Both the position numbers and the translations under genes were made by a program. DNA of 64,000 nucleotides. Source: Dipteris shenzhenensis. Taxonomy: Eukaryota > Polypodiophyta > Polypodiopsida > Gleicheniales. Location: the NCBI GenBank assembly GCA_047967505.1, contig CM106538.1; one strand, given 5' to 3'. Every line of letters begins with the position of its first letter. Positions within the stretch are counted from its first letter, which is position 1. Shown here piece after piece: positions 41,160 to 52,426 of the stretch. Under the pieces are notes generated by a model that saw only the letters and a list, made by a program, of their open reading frames with translations, was not told the origin of the DNA and made no database searches.

Positions 41160-42140
41160 CCCTCTCTCTTACAAGCACACTCTCTCTCCACCCCACCACC
41201 ACTCTCTTAAAACCCCTTTCTCTTTCTACCCCTCATCTCTTTCTAACTTCATCCCTCTTTATTCCCTCTTTCCCACCTCTCTCTACATTCCTCCCCGCCC
41301 TGTGAGTGCCTCTCCTCATCGCGCTAATGTTAGCAACTTCACACTAATTTTAGCAAAGTTGCTTTTTTGGCAACTTTGGCTGCTCCTACCTTCAGCTCTA
41401 CCTCAGCTTCCCCTCCCTCCATCCATCGCCCTCCTCCTTGCAATCCCCCTCATCTTGTGCCTCTCTACCTTTTTCCTTCTCCCATGTGACCCCCCTCCCT
41501 CATCACCCTCCCCCATGCCCTCCATTACCCTTCTTCCTCCTCCTTCCTACCCCTTCACTCAACCCTCCTCCCTGCAACCTCCTCTTGGATGCACCACCTC
41601 CTACCCCTCTCCCTTCATCACCCTCCTCCCTCCTCGTCAACAACCACACCCCCCTTCTCTCATCGCCTCCTGCCCCTCACCTTCATTCTCATGCCTCGGG
41701 CTTCTCTCGCCTATCCCCTCTCAGCTGGCTGCCCCCCCTCTAGGGCACAGCCCTCCCTCTGGTACAACCCCCTCCTCCATCTCCTCTCTCCTTCACCACC
41801 TCCATCGCCTCCTCCTTCATCCTCCCCTCCACTTCCTCTGCAATCGATCCTCCTCTCCACACCATCCAATCGCTCCTTCCCCTTGCCTCCTTCTTGTGGT
41901 GGAGGCGTACTCCTCTCCTTCCATCCCTCCTCAAGGCCCCCTTGCACAATATCGACTCCTACAATCCTTTTCCTGCACAACCCCCCTTGTGCCATCTCTA
42001 CTCCTACAACTCCCACCCTTTTCTTACGAACCTCCCCTCCTTCTGGCCCTTTCCATCTTCTACCACCACTTCACCTCAGCCCCTCCAATAGCCACCCCTC
42101 TTCTTCTCCTGGACTAACCTTCCACAAGGTCCCCTTCTTC
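41160..42140. repeat. Pyrimidine-rich stretch with spurious long frames
   Basis: About 980 bp is mostly C and T (CCCTCCTCC-like words). Open frames up to 345 residues in two + frames are dominated by Pro, Ser and Leu without domain motifs, which is expected from composition. It may be the leader or promoter region of the element or gene whose relic follows at 42,160. Confidence 0.55.
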
Positions 42141-42384
42141 TTGCAGAATCTTTCCTCACTCTTTATGCCAAAGAAGTGCACCAAATACAAACCTCGCCTG
42201 CCCAAAGATAAGATGTTTACTCCGTTTATGCAAAGATGACTTCTTAGGGATCCCCTTCATGTGCCTCTCCAGTGACACATGCCACCCAGCCAAGCAACTC
42301 CATGAATTCCCCTACATCTGGATAGCGCCCCGAAAGGACCAAGACTTATGTGCATCTGCTACCCATGATCCTTCTACTGCCCTA

Positions 42385-42605
42385 GATCCTGCATAGGGTG
42401 CACATGGCACTTTTATTGCACAAGGTAATTCTGTTGCACAGAGTACTTCTCCTGCAAAAGGTACTTCTGCTGCATAGGGTACCTCTACTACACATGATCC
42501 TTCTGCTCCACAAGGTACCTCTACTCCACAATATACTTCTGCTACATAGGGTACCTCTACTCCACAATATACTTCTGCTACACCGGGTACTTTTGCTATA
42601 CATGC
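42385..42605 (+). repeat. Coding minisatellite, 27-bp type
   Basis: Repeats of GGTACCTCTACTCCACAAT and ACTTCTGCTACAC alternate (for example 42,516-42,550 and 42,549-42,583). In the + frame they give Thr/Ser/Pro/Tyr-rich peptide with occasional TAG. Repeat length is a multiple of nine bases, which keeps the frame. Confidence 0.65.
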
Positions 42606-42696
42606 TCCATCGGTCCCCAGCATCACAATGATTTTCGATGAGGACCGAGATCATCTTGCAGCTCATTCTCACACTTCCTCTAGCAATTCCAGTTCT

Positions 42697-43065
42697 TTTT
42701 TTTTTCCATGAAAAAGACTTCTATTAAGTAAGAACAAAAACCCGCGAGAGCAAGCTCAAAGCGGAATACATCATGAAATCATGAGGATAATAAAAAACCC
42801 CCTCAGAGTGAGGTGGAAAGAAACCAAGGCTGAGGCTGAAAGTGCCATCTCAACCCTGTAGTAGATTCAGAGAAGAAAGGAGAATCCTTCCATTCCCTGA
42901 AGAAAGAAGCCCTCCTAGCTGAGGCTGCACGGGAGTCCCCCTGCATACATGTCCATACGGCCATCAGAGTGTGTACGATGTCTGTCCAGATACTAGCCAA
43001 TGTGTGCGAGGGATGAACCTGAGTACCCTCCATAGCCTCTGTGCATCTGGATCTCCAGATATGCC
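42697..43065 (-). mobile_element. LINE1 3' end, minus strand, 369 bp
   Basis: The perfect 15-bp target duplication AGCAATTCCAGTTCT is at 42,682-42,696 and 43,066-43,080. Poly-T at the left precedes CATGAAAAAGACTTCTATTAAG. The copy is 5'-truncated in the non-coding and C-terminal region, like the 27,521 and 16,399 copies. Confidence 0.92.
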
Positions 43066-44936
43066 AGCAATTCCAGTTCTGGCCATGGGGGCTCAGAATA
43101 TTCACCCTCCCCTACTCCACGATAAGTAGCGGCATCCAGTGACGATGAGCATCCCTCAAGGCTCCAGGTGGTCTTTAAGACAGTTCTACATCCATCTCTC
43201 CATCTTTCATTTGTCCTATCTACATGGGAGATTGAGGCACTAGCGCTCACGGAGTTTGATAGTATTGATTTTCCTCCATTGGGGACATTCCTTTGTGCAC
43301 AACATTCATACGGAGTTATGACATGTCCTTGGATACCTTTGAGCTTATGGGTTCCTGCCACATTCTAACCCCAACTCTAGTGTCTACATATTTGCATCTT
43401 CCCACTCTAGCTACTCAGCCCTACCTATGGTGAGTCTCAGATCCTAACATCCTTTCTCACGGGCTGTAAGTGGCACGGAAGGGGAGAACATTGCTAAAAA
43501 GCTGTGGAAGGGTAGAGAAGAGAGGAGGTACAGGCCAGGTATTTCTTTGCATGTTTGTATTCCACGCCTAGCCATTTCTTTATCATACGGAGTATTTTCC
43601 TGGCATTGAATGCCCTCCTCACCGCGACTCCTTTTGGCTTTGCCTCTTTGTTTCATTCCACCTTTTATGCCACTGTGCGAAAACGTCACAGAAGGACACA
43701 TTCTTACCCGGCTTCTCCATTAGTGGCAGGCACCCCCTCCTCCTATTGTGGCAGCAAGGCTCCCATCTAACCACCCGACCCCTTCTGTTTCTGGGGTGGC
43801 ATCTTCATCCTCACCCTCTTTCACCTCCCCTGCCAATGCCATTGTTTCCTCTCCAGCATCTTAGCCTCTCTCCCTCAGTGCTACATCCAACACACCACCA
43901 CCTCTCCTTCATGCCTCTTCTCAGGTGGACCTAGCTACTTCATGTGCTTCAGATGCCTAGTTGGTGGTCATTTTTGCACAGGTCGCGAGTCGACCTCTTT
44001 TGCTGGATGCTTCCTAAGAGGATTTGGCATCTTCTTGGGTTGCCTCATCCATTCATCTCACAGTGGTCTCCTCAGTGGTCAGCATGGTCACATATTCCAT
44101 TATTGCTACTATTGGGAGGGAGAGGATACTCTAGAGCCACTTGATTTGCCATTCCATGAGGGATGATCTGATTGGTGCAGATTCATTCCATGGTTCACAA
44201 GTCCTTACATCATGCGCACCGTAGGGCTCTGCTACATCTCTAAAGCTTGGATCCACCAGTACACCACAGCCCACTCATTCATTTGATCTCACTCTTACAT
44301 TGGGCATGAGCAATAATGGGACTATTCATAGGCAACGCGCACTCTTGATTCCCTCCTCACAGATACAGGCCCCCCAATTATCCCTCCCCGGCTGGCCTCC
44401 ATTCCCATGCCTCCTTACTGTCGACCACATACTAGCTATGCTGCACCTAGTACTTTCGATGTCACATGTACCAGTGCTGCGACACAAGTCGACTCTATTC
44501 TAGGTTATATCTTTGAGGGTGGTTGTTTGCTGGAGTCTATGGAGTGTCCACTCATGCATGAGAATGATATTATGTCCATTTATCTAGCTTCATCATCTAG
44601 GCAATCATTCTCCACGGTGGCACAGACAAGTATGCAAGAGGAAGATTACAGGCGTCTTCTCAGTGGGATGAAACGAAAAAGGTCTCCTATGAACCTTGAA
44701 GAGGAGGACGTCGACTAGATATTCACTATCCTTCTGCATGAGACCTTGACAAGAAACAACCGCTCTACATCGAGCTAGATGATATGGGACATGTGGCCAC
44801 CTTGGAACCAGTGGAGCAGAAAGGTATGTAGGCTAGCTTTGTGAAGCTAGGCAACATTATAAATATGGTTGATCACATGTCCTTCACTGACAGGTATGCC
44901 TGGGCTAAAAGGTCGTTGCACTTACATTAGCATATC

Positions 44937-45263
44937 TAAAAGATCATAGTGGTAGGGAGAGAAGTAAGCTAACACTAGGAATGGAAAGGAATGATAACAA
45001 GCATAATGGAAATGAAATGGAAAGGAAATGAAAGCAATAGACAAGTACTCACATGATACCAAAGAGCTTGATGTTGACTCATATCGGAAGACTCAAGACA
45101 AGTACAACATTGTATAGTGTGACACTAGACTCTAGAAAGCCATAGTGTATATGGGATAACTCCCAATATGACACGTGGCATGTCTAGGACTCACTAGACT
45201 ATAAAACACCCCTAGACACCTAGTACACTCATTTTTGACTCACTTTGGCTTCATATTCCAACA
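44937..45263 (-). repeat. Solo LTR, family A
   Basis: This 327-bp LTR is flanked by perfect ATATC duplications (44,932-44,936 and 45,264-45,268) with no interior. It is the product expected from recombination between two LTRs of one element. In window orientation it starts TAAAAGATCATAG, so the usual TG...CA end is TA here. It interrupts the decayed coiled-coil ORF. Confidence 0.92.
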
Positions 45264-45744
45264 ATATCATGGATGACACATTTTCCCAGTTAGGGGCTGC
45301 TCTCTTTAATGCAACAAGCCATACACAAATGCGCCTATGTCAAAAGCAACATCTGAAGTTAGAGAAGGAAAAAGAAGCACGAGTTTAGGAGCAGCAATAC
45401 ATAGAACAACTCCACGACAAGGAGAGAACCTCTAACATGGAGATGGACAAGCTGAAAGCACAACACGCACTGGGACTGCATCAAAGGGAATCTCATCTCC
45501 AAGAAGTTCAATGCACACATACAACAGAGCGCGAGAAGCTGGCGCAGGACCTAAGTGTACTCCAAGCCATCCATGGCTCTCTAGCCACTTCACACGCTGC
45601 ATCAGCGTAGAGGATCACTGAGTTGGAGTCTCAACTTGAGGCTCAAGAGCAAGATCGTAAGAATATCCACAAGTGGCACTCCGTATTAGAGGCATTGTTC
45701 ATGCAGAGCTACTTTCCCTCCAGACTAAGCATACTACTTTGCAA

Positions 45745-47928
45745 TCAGAGCGTGACCTGTACAGATTGAAATATCACCGCTACAAGGGGAAGTATGAGGA
45801 CCTTCGAAATGTGATGGACACCACCATTGGAAGCTGAGAAATCATCCAAAAGTACCTCAAAAAACTTCCCAATATTGTCTTTAAAGAGTTTGGTGACCAG
45901 GCGTTGAAATATTGCCGATGCATTGCACAGGCCAAAGGGCATCATCTTGTAGGCATACGCCCCCCATTGGATGACAAAGGTATTCTTTAACTGATCTTGT
46001 TCCCTGACCCGAACCTGGTTGTACCCACTGTACCCATCCATGAATTAGTATAGAGCATGACCAGCTACTGTCTCCAACACCCTATCAGTGACGGGAAGGG
46101 GAAACCGATCTTGTCTTGTGGCAACATTTAAAATCTGATAGTCAACGCACGCTCGGAGCTTGCCCATCTCCGTCTCGAGCACGATTACAATTCCATTGAC
46201 CCACTCAGAGTAGTCCACGGGATATATCAACCTATCTTGTTCCATTTTCTAAATGTCAGCTTGGACCGCCTTGCCATAGTGGGGGTTCATGCGGTATGGG
46301 CCTTTGATCACTGGGTCTACCTTATGGGTATAGGTTGATGTGGTGCTCCATAAACCAAGCTGGTACTCCCTTTGAACCTTTGTATGACTGAGCAACGACA
46401 TTTACATATTTCTTGAAAAAATCAGTTAAAGCACCAAGAAGTATTCATGCTCCCAGACCCAACTTGCTACCTTCAAATGTTGAGGGTCATCCTCGATCCC
46501 GATGTTGAGGTACCGCCTAATCCACTTGGGGTATGCTTGTGGATGTGGGGTGGCTGGTTCTCCAAATCCTACATGTGCGGGAGTGTCTCTGAGGGGAAAG
46601 TCCCTGCTCACTTCCCTCGACCAAAATTGAGAAAAGGATACTGGTATGGTTTCCAGAATTGGTTAAGATGTAGAATAGGCTTTAGAGAAAGAATTCATCT
46701 TACCTTTCTGAGCTTGGTTGAGCATTCCATGGTATGATAATCCTTCCACCTCATATGTGGTTTCGGGTACATCTTTTGTCGTAGTGAGATATGCCTCAAA
46801 TAGGTACAGGTCAAGGAAGGTGAGGTCCCTGACATCTTCCTCTTTCGGTACAAGGTAAGAATGCCCTTTTCTCAAGAGAGCTCTGACTCTAGTGTGTATG
46901 CAAACTACTCCTCCTGGGTTCTCTTGCTGCTCTTGGTTCCCAGTATGTCCAGCATCATGCCTAAAAGTGCTAGTCCTTGGAGGAGTCAGTTCCCACATCA
47001 TCTACCTCTAGCCAGCAGTAGTCATGTTGCGGTCAGGCCCAACTTCGGTATCTGACTGATCAGAATAGTCATCCACCCATCTAGTACTCTCCATGTCCTT
47101 TGTGTCCCTATTAGTATCATCAGTGTTCTCATCCGAAATGGATGTGGAATGGCCCCCTTGAGGGTTAGTGCTACCCATGTCCCGTGTCAACATTAGACTA
47201 TCCTCTGGAGGATTGATGCCACCCATGTCGTGTGTCAACATTGGACCTACCTCTCGAGGGTGGGTGATGCCCACGTCGTGTGTCAAGATTGGACCTGCCT
47301 CTTGAGGTTGGGTGCCACCCATGTCGTGTGTCATCCTGCTTGTTTGCTCTAGTCATGCTAGTGATCTCAGCACCACACTCCTAGATAGTTGTGGAGACCA
47401 TCCACCTATACATGTGAGGATTGTTGCAGAGACCGAAGGGCATAGTGTGATAGGCAAGTTCACCTAAACCAAGGCATGGAGATGTATTAGGGCTTGCTGC
47501 TTCTTGTACCCTCCCACTTGGAGGCTGGTTGTCACAATCTGGCTAACTTATTTCCACCATATTAACGGACAAGGATCCCAAGCCTCCCATCCAATCTAAG
47601 ATAACAGTTTCATCTTGATCTGGGATATAATGATCCAACAAGTAGGTCAATCTTTCAAAACCCTCAACAACTTGTGGTTCCTCTCCTCCATCTTGGTCAT
47701 CTCCAATGGGCTAGTTTCCACGAACCCAACGATCCTCTTCCACTCCAGATTGCTCTTCAAAATCCTCTTTCCCTAATTAATGGGTTGCCGTACCTTTCCC
47801 GTAACCATATCTACTCCAGGGATGTGGATCCTAAGGGCAACCAAACTTCATCTGTTGACCAATCTTGAATGGCATTTTCTGACCGCAACCATGGTCCAAC
47901 AAGAAGTAAAGGATAGGTTTGTTCATCC
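45745..47928 (-). pseudogene. Gypsy polyprotein: protease end, linker, RT N-half
   Basis: From right to left on the minus strand: YPLLLVGPWLRSENAIQDW (protease end, about 47,860), an acidic linker with four 45-base repeats around MLTHDMGG (47,150-47,330), a DDPQHLKVASWVWEHEYF segment, PYRMNPHYGKAVQADI, LIYPVDYSEWVNGIVIV, and the RT core FMDGYSGYNQVRV, MPFGLCNASAIFQRL and LLDDF (the catalytic DD, with the usual Y before it changed). It ends right after this near 45,830. RNase H and integrase are missing. Several stops are present. It is split from its N-terminal part by element C. Confidence 0.8.
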
Positions 47929-48461
47929 TAAAAGATCATAGTGGTAGGAAGAGAAGCAAGCTAACACTAGGAATGGAAAGGAAAGATAACAAGCATAATG
48001 GAAATGAAATGGAAAGAAAATGAAAGCAATGGACAAGTACTCACATGATACCAAAAGAGCTTGATGTTGACTGATGTGATAGACAATAGACAAGTACAAC
48101 ACTATATAGTGTGCCACTAGACTCTAGAAAGTCACAATCTCTATGGGATATCTCCCAATATGACAGTGGCATGTCTAGGACTCACTAGACTACAAAACCA
48201 CACCTAGACCACCTAGAATACTCATTTTAGACTCACTTTGGCTTCATATTTCAACACCCCCCATGAAGGCAAGGTGAGAGACTACTGGAATGGAACCAAG
48301 AGCAGAACATGACAATGACGGTCATCAAACTGTGCACCCTATGTAACTCAGAGGCTAAAGTCTGAGCGTGTTTAGAGGTTGATCCAAGCAGTCTCATGGC
48401 TTGAGACTCAACATGCTCAGAGGCTCACGTTATACCATGGCTACATGACCTGATCATAGGT

Positions 48462-48759
48462 CTAGGAATACAAACATCCTGAAACTCGGCTAGGCCTGAT
48501 ACTGAGACTTATCAAAGCCAATACATATGGCTCCCACAGTACATCCCCCCTTGGCTTCATAACAGGACATGTTAGGAAGCCACATACCAAAATAGGAAAA
48601 CCAATACATATTTTTAGGAGGACTATCCAAGAGAAAGGACCTTTAGACTCAATGAAAACCAACCACTCAATACATATCATTTTAGGGGGACTACCCAAGG
48701 CAGAGGACCCCAAAATACATCAAGCTGTAGGAATAATAGATTAGAAACAAAAGTCCCGA
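48462..48759 (-). other. C post-gag region with small open frame
   Basis: A frame (48,713-48,462) includes MICIEWLVFIES, WIVLLKICIGFPILVCGFLT and VMKPRGDVLWEPYVLALI. It is open also in A1 and D with mostly conservative changes. The true ATG is at about 48,680, and an upstream TTG start is less likely. The hydrophobic stretch could form one membrane helix. Whether it is translated is unknown. Confidence 0.4.
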
Positions 48760-49602
48760 TCATTAGGTACATAGACCTCTGAATAGAGAGAGAGAGATCT
48801 TTGATGTCCGCAGTAAGAGCATGAGTCGGTGTCGAAGCATCATCTTCTTCTTCGTCTTCACTTGTTGCAGCCCCAACCAAGTTGACATGATCCTTGTGTT
48901 GTTGCTTGGCAAGGTTTTGGAAGCAACGATCCTCAATGGACCAAGCTTCCCACAGTGATTGCATTTGAAAGGCTTGAATTTTCCGTTGCCTTTGCCCTTG
49001 GAGTACAGTACAATGGAGTCCGGAGTGTCTGCATACCGTGTGCCATGATCAATAAGCATAGCAACCATATCATGATAACCCATTTGTGTCACACGCAATG
49101 CTGGTATGATCTCTCAATACTTATAATTTTTCTCAATGCTCGAGAGGAGCACATCAACTTGATCATCTTCCCCTACAGGGGCCTTCAGACTAGCAAGCTG
49201 AGTGACAAGGGATTCCATATGATTCAAGTGGGCAAGAAGAGAGTCTTCATGCTTGATTTGCTGCTTGAAGAATTCCTGTCTGAGGAATACCTTTGAATTG
49301 ATGATTTTGTTGCCGAACAATTCTTCAAACTTAGCCCATAAGTCGTGAGCAGTGGAATCAAAATCAAAATGATGAATAACGTCATCACCCAGCCCCAAAC
49401 CAATGAGAGAAATAGCTTTGTCATTCAGATTCTCCCAGTGTGCAATTTTCTTTTCATCTGATTGTGGCTTTTTCTCCTTGCTATGCACAACATTCCACAC
49501 TCCATCTTTCATAGGTACAAGACGCGTCTTTGTTTGCCATGTACAGAAATTCTTACCATTAAACTTATCGAACGAGATGATAGTTGATTTGGAAGACTCC
49601 AT
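48760..49602 (-). pseudogene. C gag, nearly complete
   Basis: The ATG at 49,602 begins MESSKSTIISFDKFNGKNF. The frame has TRLVPMKDGVWNVV, HHFDFDSTAHDLWAKFEEL, SLLAHLNHMESLVTQLASL and LLSSIEKNYKY, then a stop. The next frame has RVTQMGYHDMVAMLIDHG, GKGNGKFKPF and the knuckle start CNHCGKLG. A 1-base deletion inside the knuckle shifts the rest (EDRCFQNLAKQQHKDHV and an acidic EDEEEDD tail). Total length is about 280 residues, typical of Copia gag without protease. Only two lesions separate it from an open gene. Confidence 0.85.
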
Positions 49603-49619
49603 GGCTGAAAAAGAGTAGA

Positions 49620-50243
49620 AATGCAAGTGTAACTATGGAAAGATCACCTTGATAAGTTATTCATGAGCTGGAGCAAGTCTGGAACTTCTTCATGGCAGAT
49701 AGAAGTAGAAGGACAGCAGCTTCAATAGAATGATGGGTAGAATACGGGTACTAACTTGCGGGAAACAGCTCCAAGAGAATGTCGGGCATAGGAGCAGCAG
49801 CTTGGCAACAATCCTGAGGCTGATGGCGAGGACATAAGCAACTACTGTTGGGCACGCATTTCGAGGCTGGAGCAACAAGTGTACGGGCAGGTGGGCAGGC
49901 TAGTACAGGCAGATGGGACTACACAAAAACAATCCATACGGACTGTATGGCCTGCTTACAGCGGGCTATATGGCCTGTTTGCAACGGGTTGGAGCAATTG
50001 GAGGCGAAGCTACCAAGACGGTTGATGGCGAGGCAAATGAAGAGACCGTTGGCAAGGCATTTTGGGTTGAAGAAGGGGTAAATCAGCTCCCATTGATGAG
50101 GCTTGAGTAGGAGGAGAAGAGAGCTCAAGGAAGAAGAGAAGAGGGCAGCCTTCCAAGGAGGATGAGATAGAGTAGCTTCATTGGCCTCCCTCACCTCAAC
50201 CTCTTGGAAGGGAAAGGGAAAGAGAGAGCAGGGCTAGGAACAT
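49620..50243 (-). other. C leader
   Basis: The 5' leader is about 620 bp. It contains GTACGG at 49,881 and related CATACGG/CTGTATGG words at 49,934-49,970. The open frames across it are not conserved with A1. Its end near the primer site (AAGGAAGAGAAGAGGGCAG and CTTCATTGGCCTCCCTCACC) matches the D leader. Confidence 0.55.
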
Positions 50244-50587
50244 AGCTCTGATACCACATGAAAGATCATAGTGGGAGGGAGAGAAGCAAGCTAACACTAC
50301 GAATGGAAAGGAAAGGTAACAAGCATAATGGAAATGAAATGGAAAGAAAATGAAAGCAATGGACAAGTACTCACATGATACCAAAAGAGCTTGATGTTGA
50401 TTGATGTGATAGACAATAGACAAGTACAACACTATATAGTGTGCCACTAGACTCTAGAAAGTCACAATGTCTATGGGATATCTCCCAATATGACACGTGG
50501 CATGTCTAGGACTCACTAGACTATAAAACCACACCTAGACCACCTGGAACACTCGTTTTAGACTCACTTTGGCTTCATATTCCAACA

Positions 50588-50981
50588 CATTCTTGGTCAT
50601 ATCCAAGACGACAAAGTTGGACATGAATGTCACACCACCAATATTCATCTTAATACCCTTGACTGTTCCCATAGATTTCATCAGCCATGACCATGGGGGG
50701 CTGGCTATGATGCGCCATTTGATTTCACAGTTGACTATTTTCGCTTTTGTGCACTAGCATCCAAATCAATGGGATTTTATTTTGGGCCACAATGATGGAA
50801 AAGATAAGGATTGCACTTTTGCCTCTACCATGCTTTTAAAATTGGTGGGTGATCTGATACATTTGGATGGTACATTGATCTCCTTTCCATTGGCAGTCAG
50901 ACTGTATGGTTTTGGGGCTGCATTATAGACAGTTTTGGCATTCTCTTTCTTGAATGCTTCATTCTTTCCTACTAGAGCCAC
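50588..50981 (-). pseudogene. Gypsy protease, N-terminal piece
   Basis: Minus-strand reading gives KGIKMNIGGVTFMSNFVVLD, the aspartic-protease-like fold of plant Gypsy elements up to the element C junction. Upstream frames (50,981-50,766) have KPYSLTANGKEINVPSKCI. The catalytic triad is not visible in the remaining part. It continues at 47,928 beyond element C. Confidence 0.6.
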
Positions 50982-51713
50982 AATTAGAGCTCTCTTGTCG
51001 CCTTACAGATTGGGTGGTGCATTGCCAAGATTTGGGCACTCGCCCTTTGCCATTGGCTAATATCATAGTGGCCAGTTTGTAAAAGGTTTTGATGCCTCCA
51101 CCTTGGATTTCAGATGAGCGAAATCAGATTTGGTCTATTGTTGTGCCAAGTGGTGGCACAAAAGATGGCGATTTCTTTGAAGCTGTAAATTGCCTCTTTG
51201 CCAACAGGTTTTTCTATGGAATGTAATGTTAGGGGTTATTCCATTTGGTCTCGGATGACATATTGCCCTTGTTGTCTGTCACAGATGTTTGGTTCCTAGG
51301 GAATCCTTGATCCATCTATTTTGGCAATGCCATGTCACTTGTGACTATCTGCTTCTGTTACAACAGCGTCTCCGAGCCAGATCCCCTACTGCTTCCTTTG
51401 GCAAGCTCTTCTGGATATTTGGCATCTATCCACCGAGGCCATACTTTCATCTTTTCTTTGCATGGGTTCGATATTGGGGCCTCTGGACTCTTTGGAGGGA
51501 CAAGAATCATAGAGTCTTTAGAAACTCCAATTTCTCCTATTTCCAGATGTCACTCAGGCAATCCTTTTATGATTGTCTCATTGCGCATCAGATAGATTCC
51601 TGTATTTAATTGTCCTATATTGCATTTTTTTGATGTTTTGTAATGGCAAGTTCTCTCTTTGGGAATCGCTTCTTGTAATATAAAGAAATATGGATTTCAT
51701 TTTATTTAAAAAA
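50982..51713 (+). mobile_element. LINE2 3' fragment
   Basis: Broken frames match the LINE2 C-terminus (MPPPWISDE, parallel to LPPPWISNR at 54,840). An open frame (51,289-51,609) then gives LIHLFWQCHVTCDYLLLLQQ, PTASFGKLFWIFG and VRYWGLWTLWRDKNHRVF, the zf-RVT-associated tail. The 3' UTR ends TTTATTTAAAAAA at 51,713 and is followed at once by GTGTGTGTG. The left limit is not certain. Confidence 0.75.
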
Positions 51714-51784
51714 GTGTGTGTGTTCTTGCTTTTATGATTTCCTTGCTATTTCTCAAATAAAGTACTCTGTTTACTTGTCTTACA

Positions 51785-52420
51785 ATGAAATCTTCTGATA
51801 TTGTAATTGCATTTATCCTCTTTGGAGCTGATTTTTGTACTACTAATCACTCCACCCCCACCCCCACCCCTAACCCCACCTCCATTGTCCCCCCCTCCAC
51901 ATCCTCATCTGCTCCCCTACCTCCAGCCTCCGCCCTTCCCCTAGCCACCTACATTTTGCCCTCCACCTCTACCTCTTCCCCCTCCACCCTCCCCCGCCCC
52001 CCTCCCCCTCCCCCTCCCCCCCTTCCCCTTGGCGCCTCCCTTCCCCCCTCCACCCTACCATCTCCCATTGATCCCCTTGCCCCAGCTTCTTGCAGCAGCA
52101 GTATTGCTTCACGATGTGACTTGCCGAAGTCCACTATCCGTCATCGTACTAGCAAGATTGTGCAGTCTTTTTTTAGTGACCTCACACCAGCTTCGCAGTC
52201 TACTTTTCACACGTCCCTGATTGATCACGTAGTGTAGGAGGCTTGCTGGTCTTGGTGCACGTAGAGATAGGGTTGTATGTAGCAAGGTCCTTAGCAGTGT
52301 TCGACATTCCTATGCTTCTATTAAGCATAGGAACTCCGGTGATGCCTTGGTAGCACGTCGTGCTATTGTGGCTGCCATTAGTAGACCTCATATGACATGC
52401 CATGTGTGTACTGCTTCATG
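51785..52420 (+). other. Pro/Ser/Thr-rich open frame, unknown
   Basis: A 150-residue frame (51,785-52,237) has a C-rich DNA segment coding PTPTPNPTS and long Pro runs, then IRHRTSKIVQSFFSDL and SQSTFHTSLIDHVV. A second frame (52,237-52,425) reads ARRDRVVCSKVLSSVRHSYA and NSGDALVARRAIVAAIS, coding-like with no stop. Together they may be one decayed gene. I recognise no domain. Confidence 0.35.
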
Positions 52421-52426
52421 TCTTCT

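Larger units (their letters stand above)
42160..45830 (+). pseudogene. Decayed long ORF, Thr-repeat and coiled coil, unknown family
   Basis: Successive + strand frames read as one broken protein once two inserts are ignored. The pieces are a basic start near 42,164 (MPKKCTKYKPRLPKDKMF), a Thr/Ser/Pro repeat (42,385-42,605), a segment with LHPSLHLSFVLSTWEIEALA and SIDFPPLGTF (43,180-43,300), a Pro/Ser-rich part, STFDVTCTSAATQVDSILGY (44,448-44,507), then KRSLHLH followed across the solo LTR by MDDTFSQLGAALFNAT (45,269). A long Lys/Glu/Gln-rich coiled coil (KLEKEKEAR, QLHDKERTSNMEMDKLKAQH) runs to about 45,700. I do not recognise the family. It could be a host gene relic or an extra ORF of a Gypsy-like element. 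Confidence 0.45.
47924..50592 (-). mobile_element. C: complete gag-only LTR element, minus strand
   Basis: The LTRs are 47,929-48,256 (3') and 50,259-50,587 (5'), nearly identical. The flanks CATCC (47,924-47,928) and CATTC (50,588-50,592) form a target duplication with one difference. The reversed primer site AGCTCTGATACCA is at 50,244-50,256 and a C-run polypurine complement at 48,257-48,262. The order is LTR, 650-bp leader, gag, 500-bp post-gag region, LTR, with no pol domain anywhere. It is the best-preserved member of the A1/C/D family. It sits in Gypsy protease, between VLDMTK and YPLLLVGPWLR. Confidence 0.9.

Noticed and set aside
41080-42239. Plus-strand frames of 345 and 216 residues
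   Set aside because: The same reason applies: pyrimidine-rich DNA gives long open frames in more than one phase at once.
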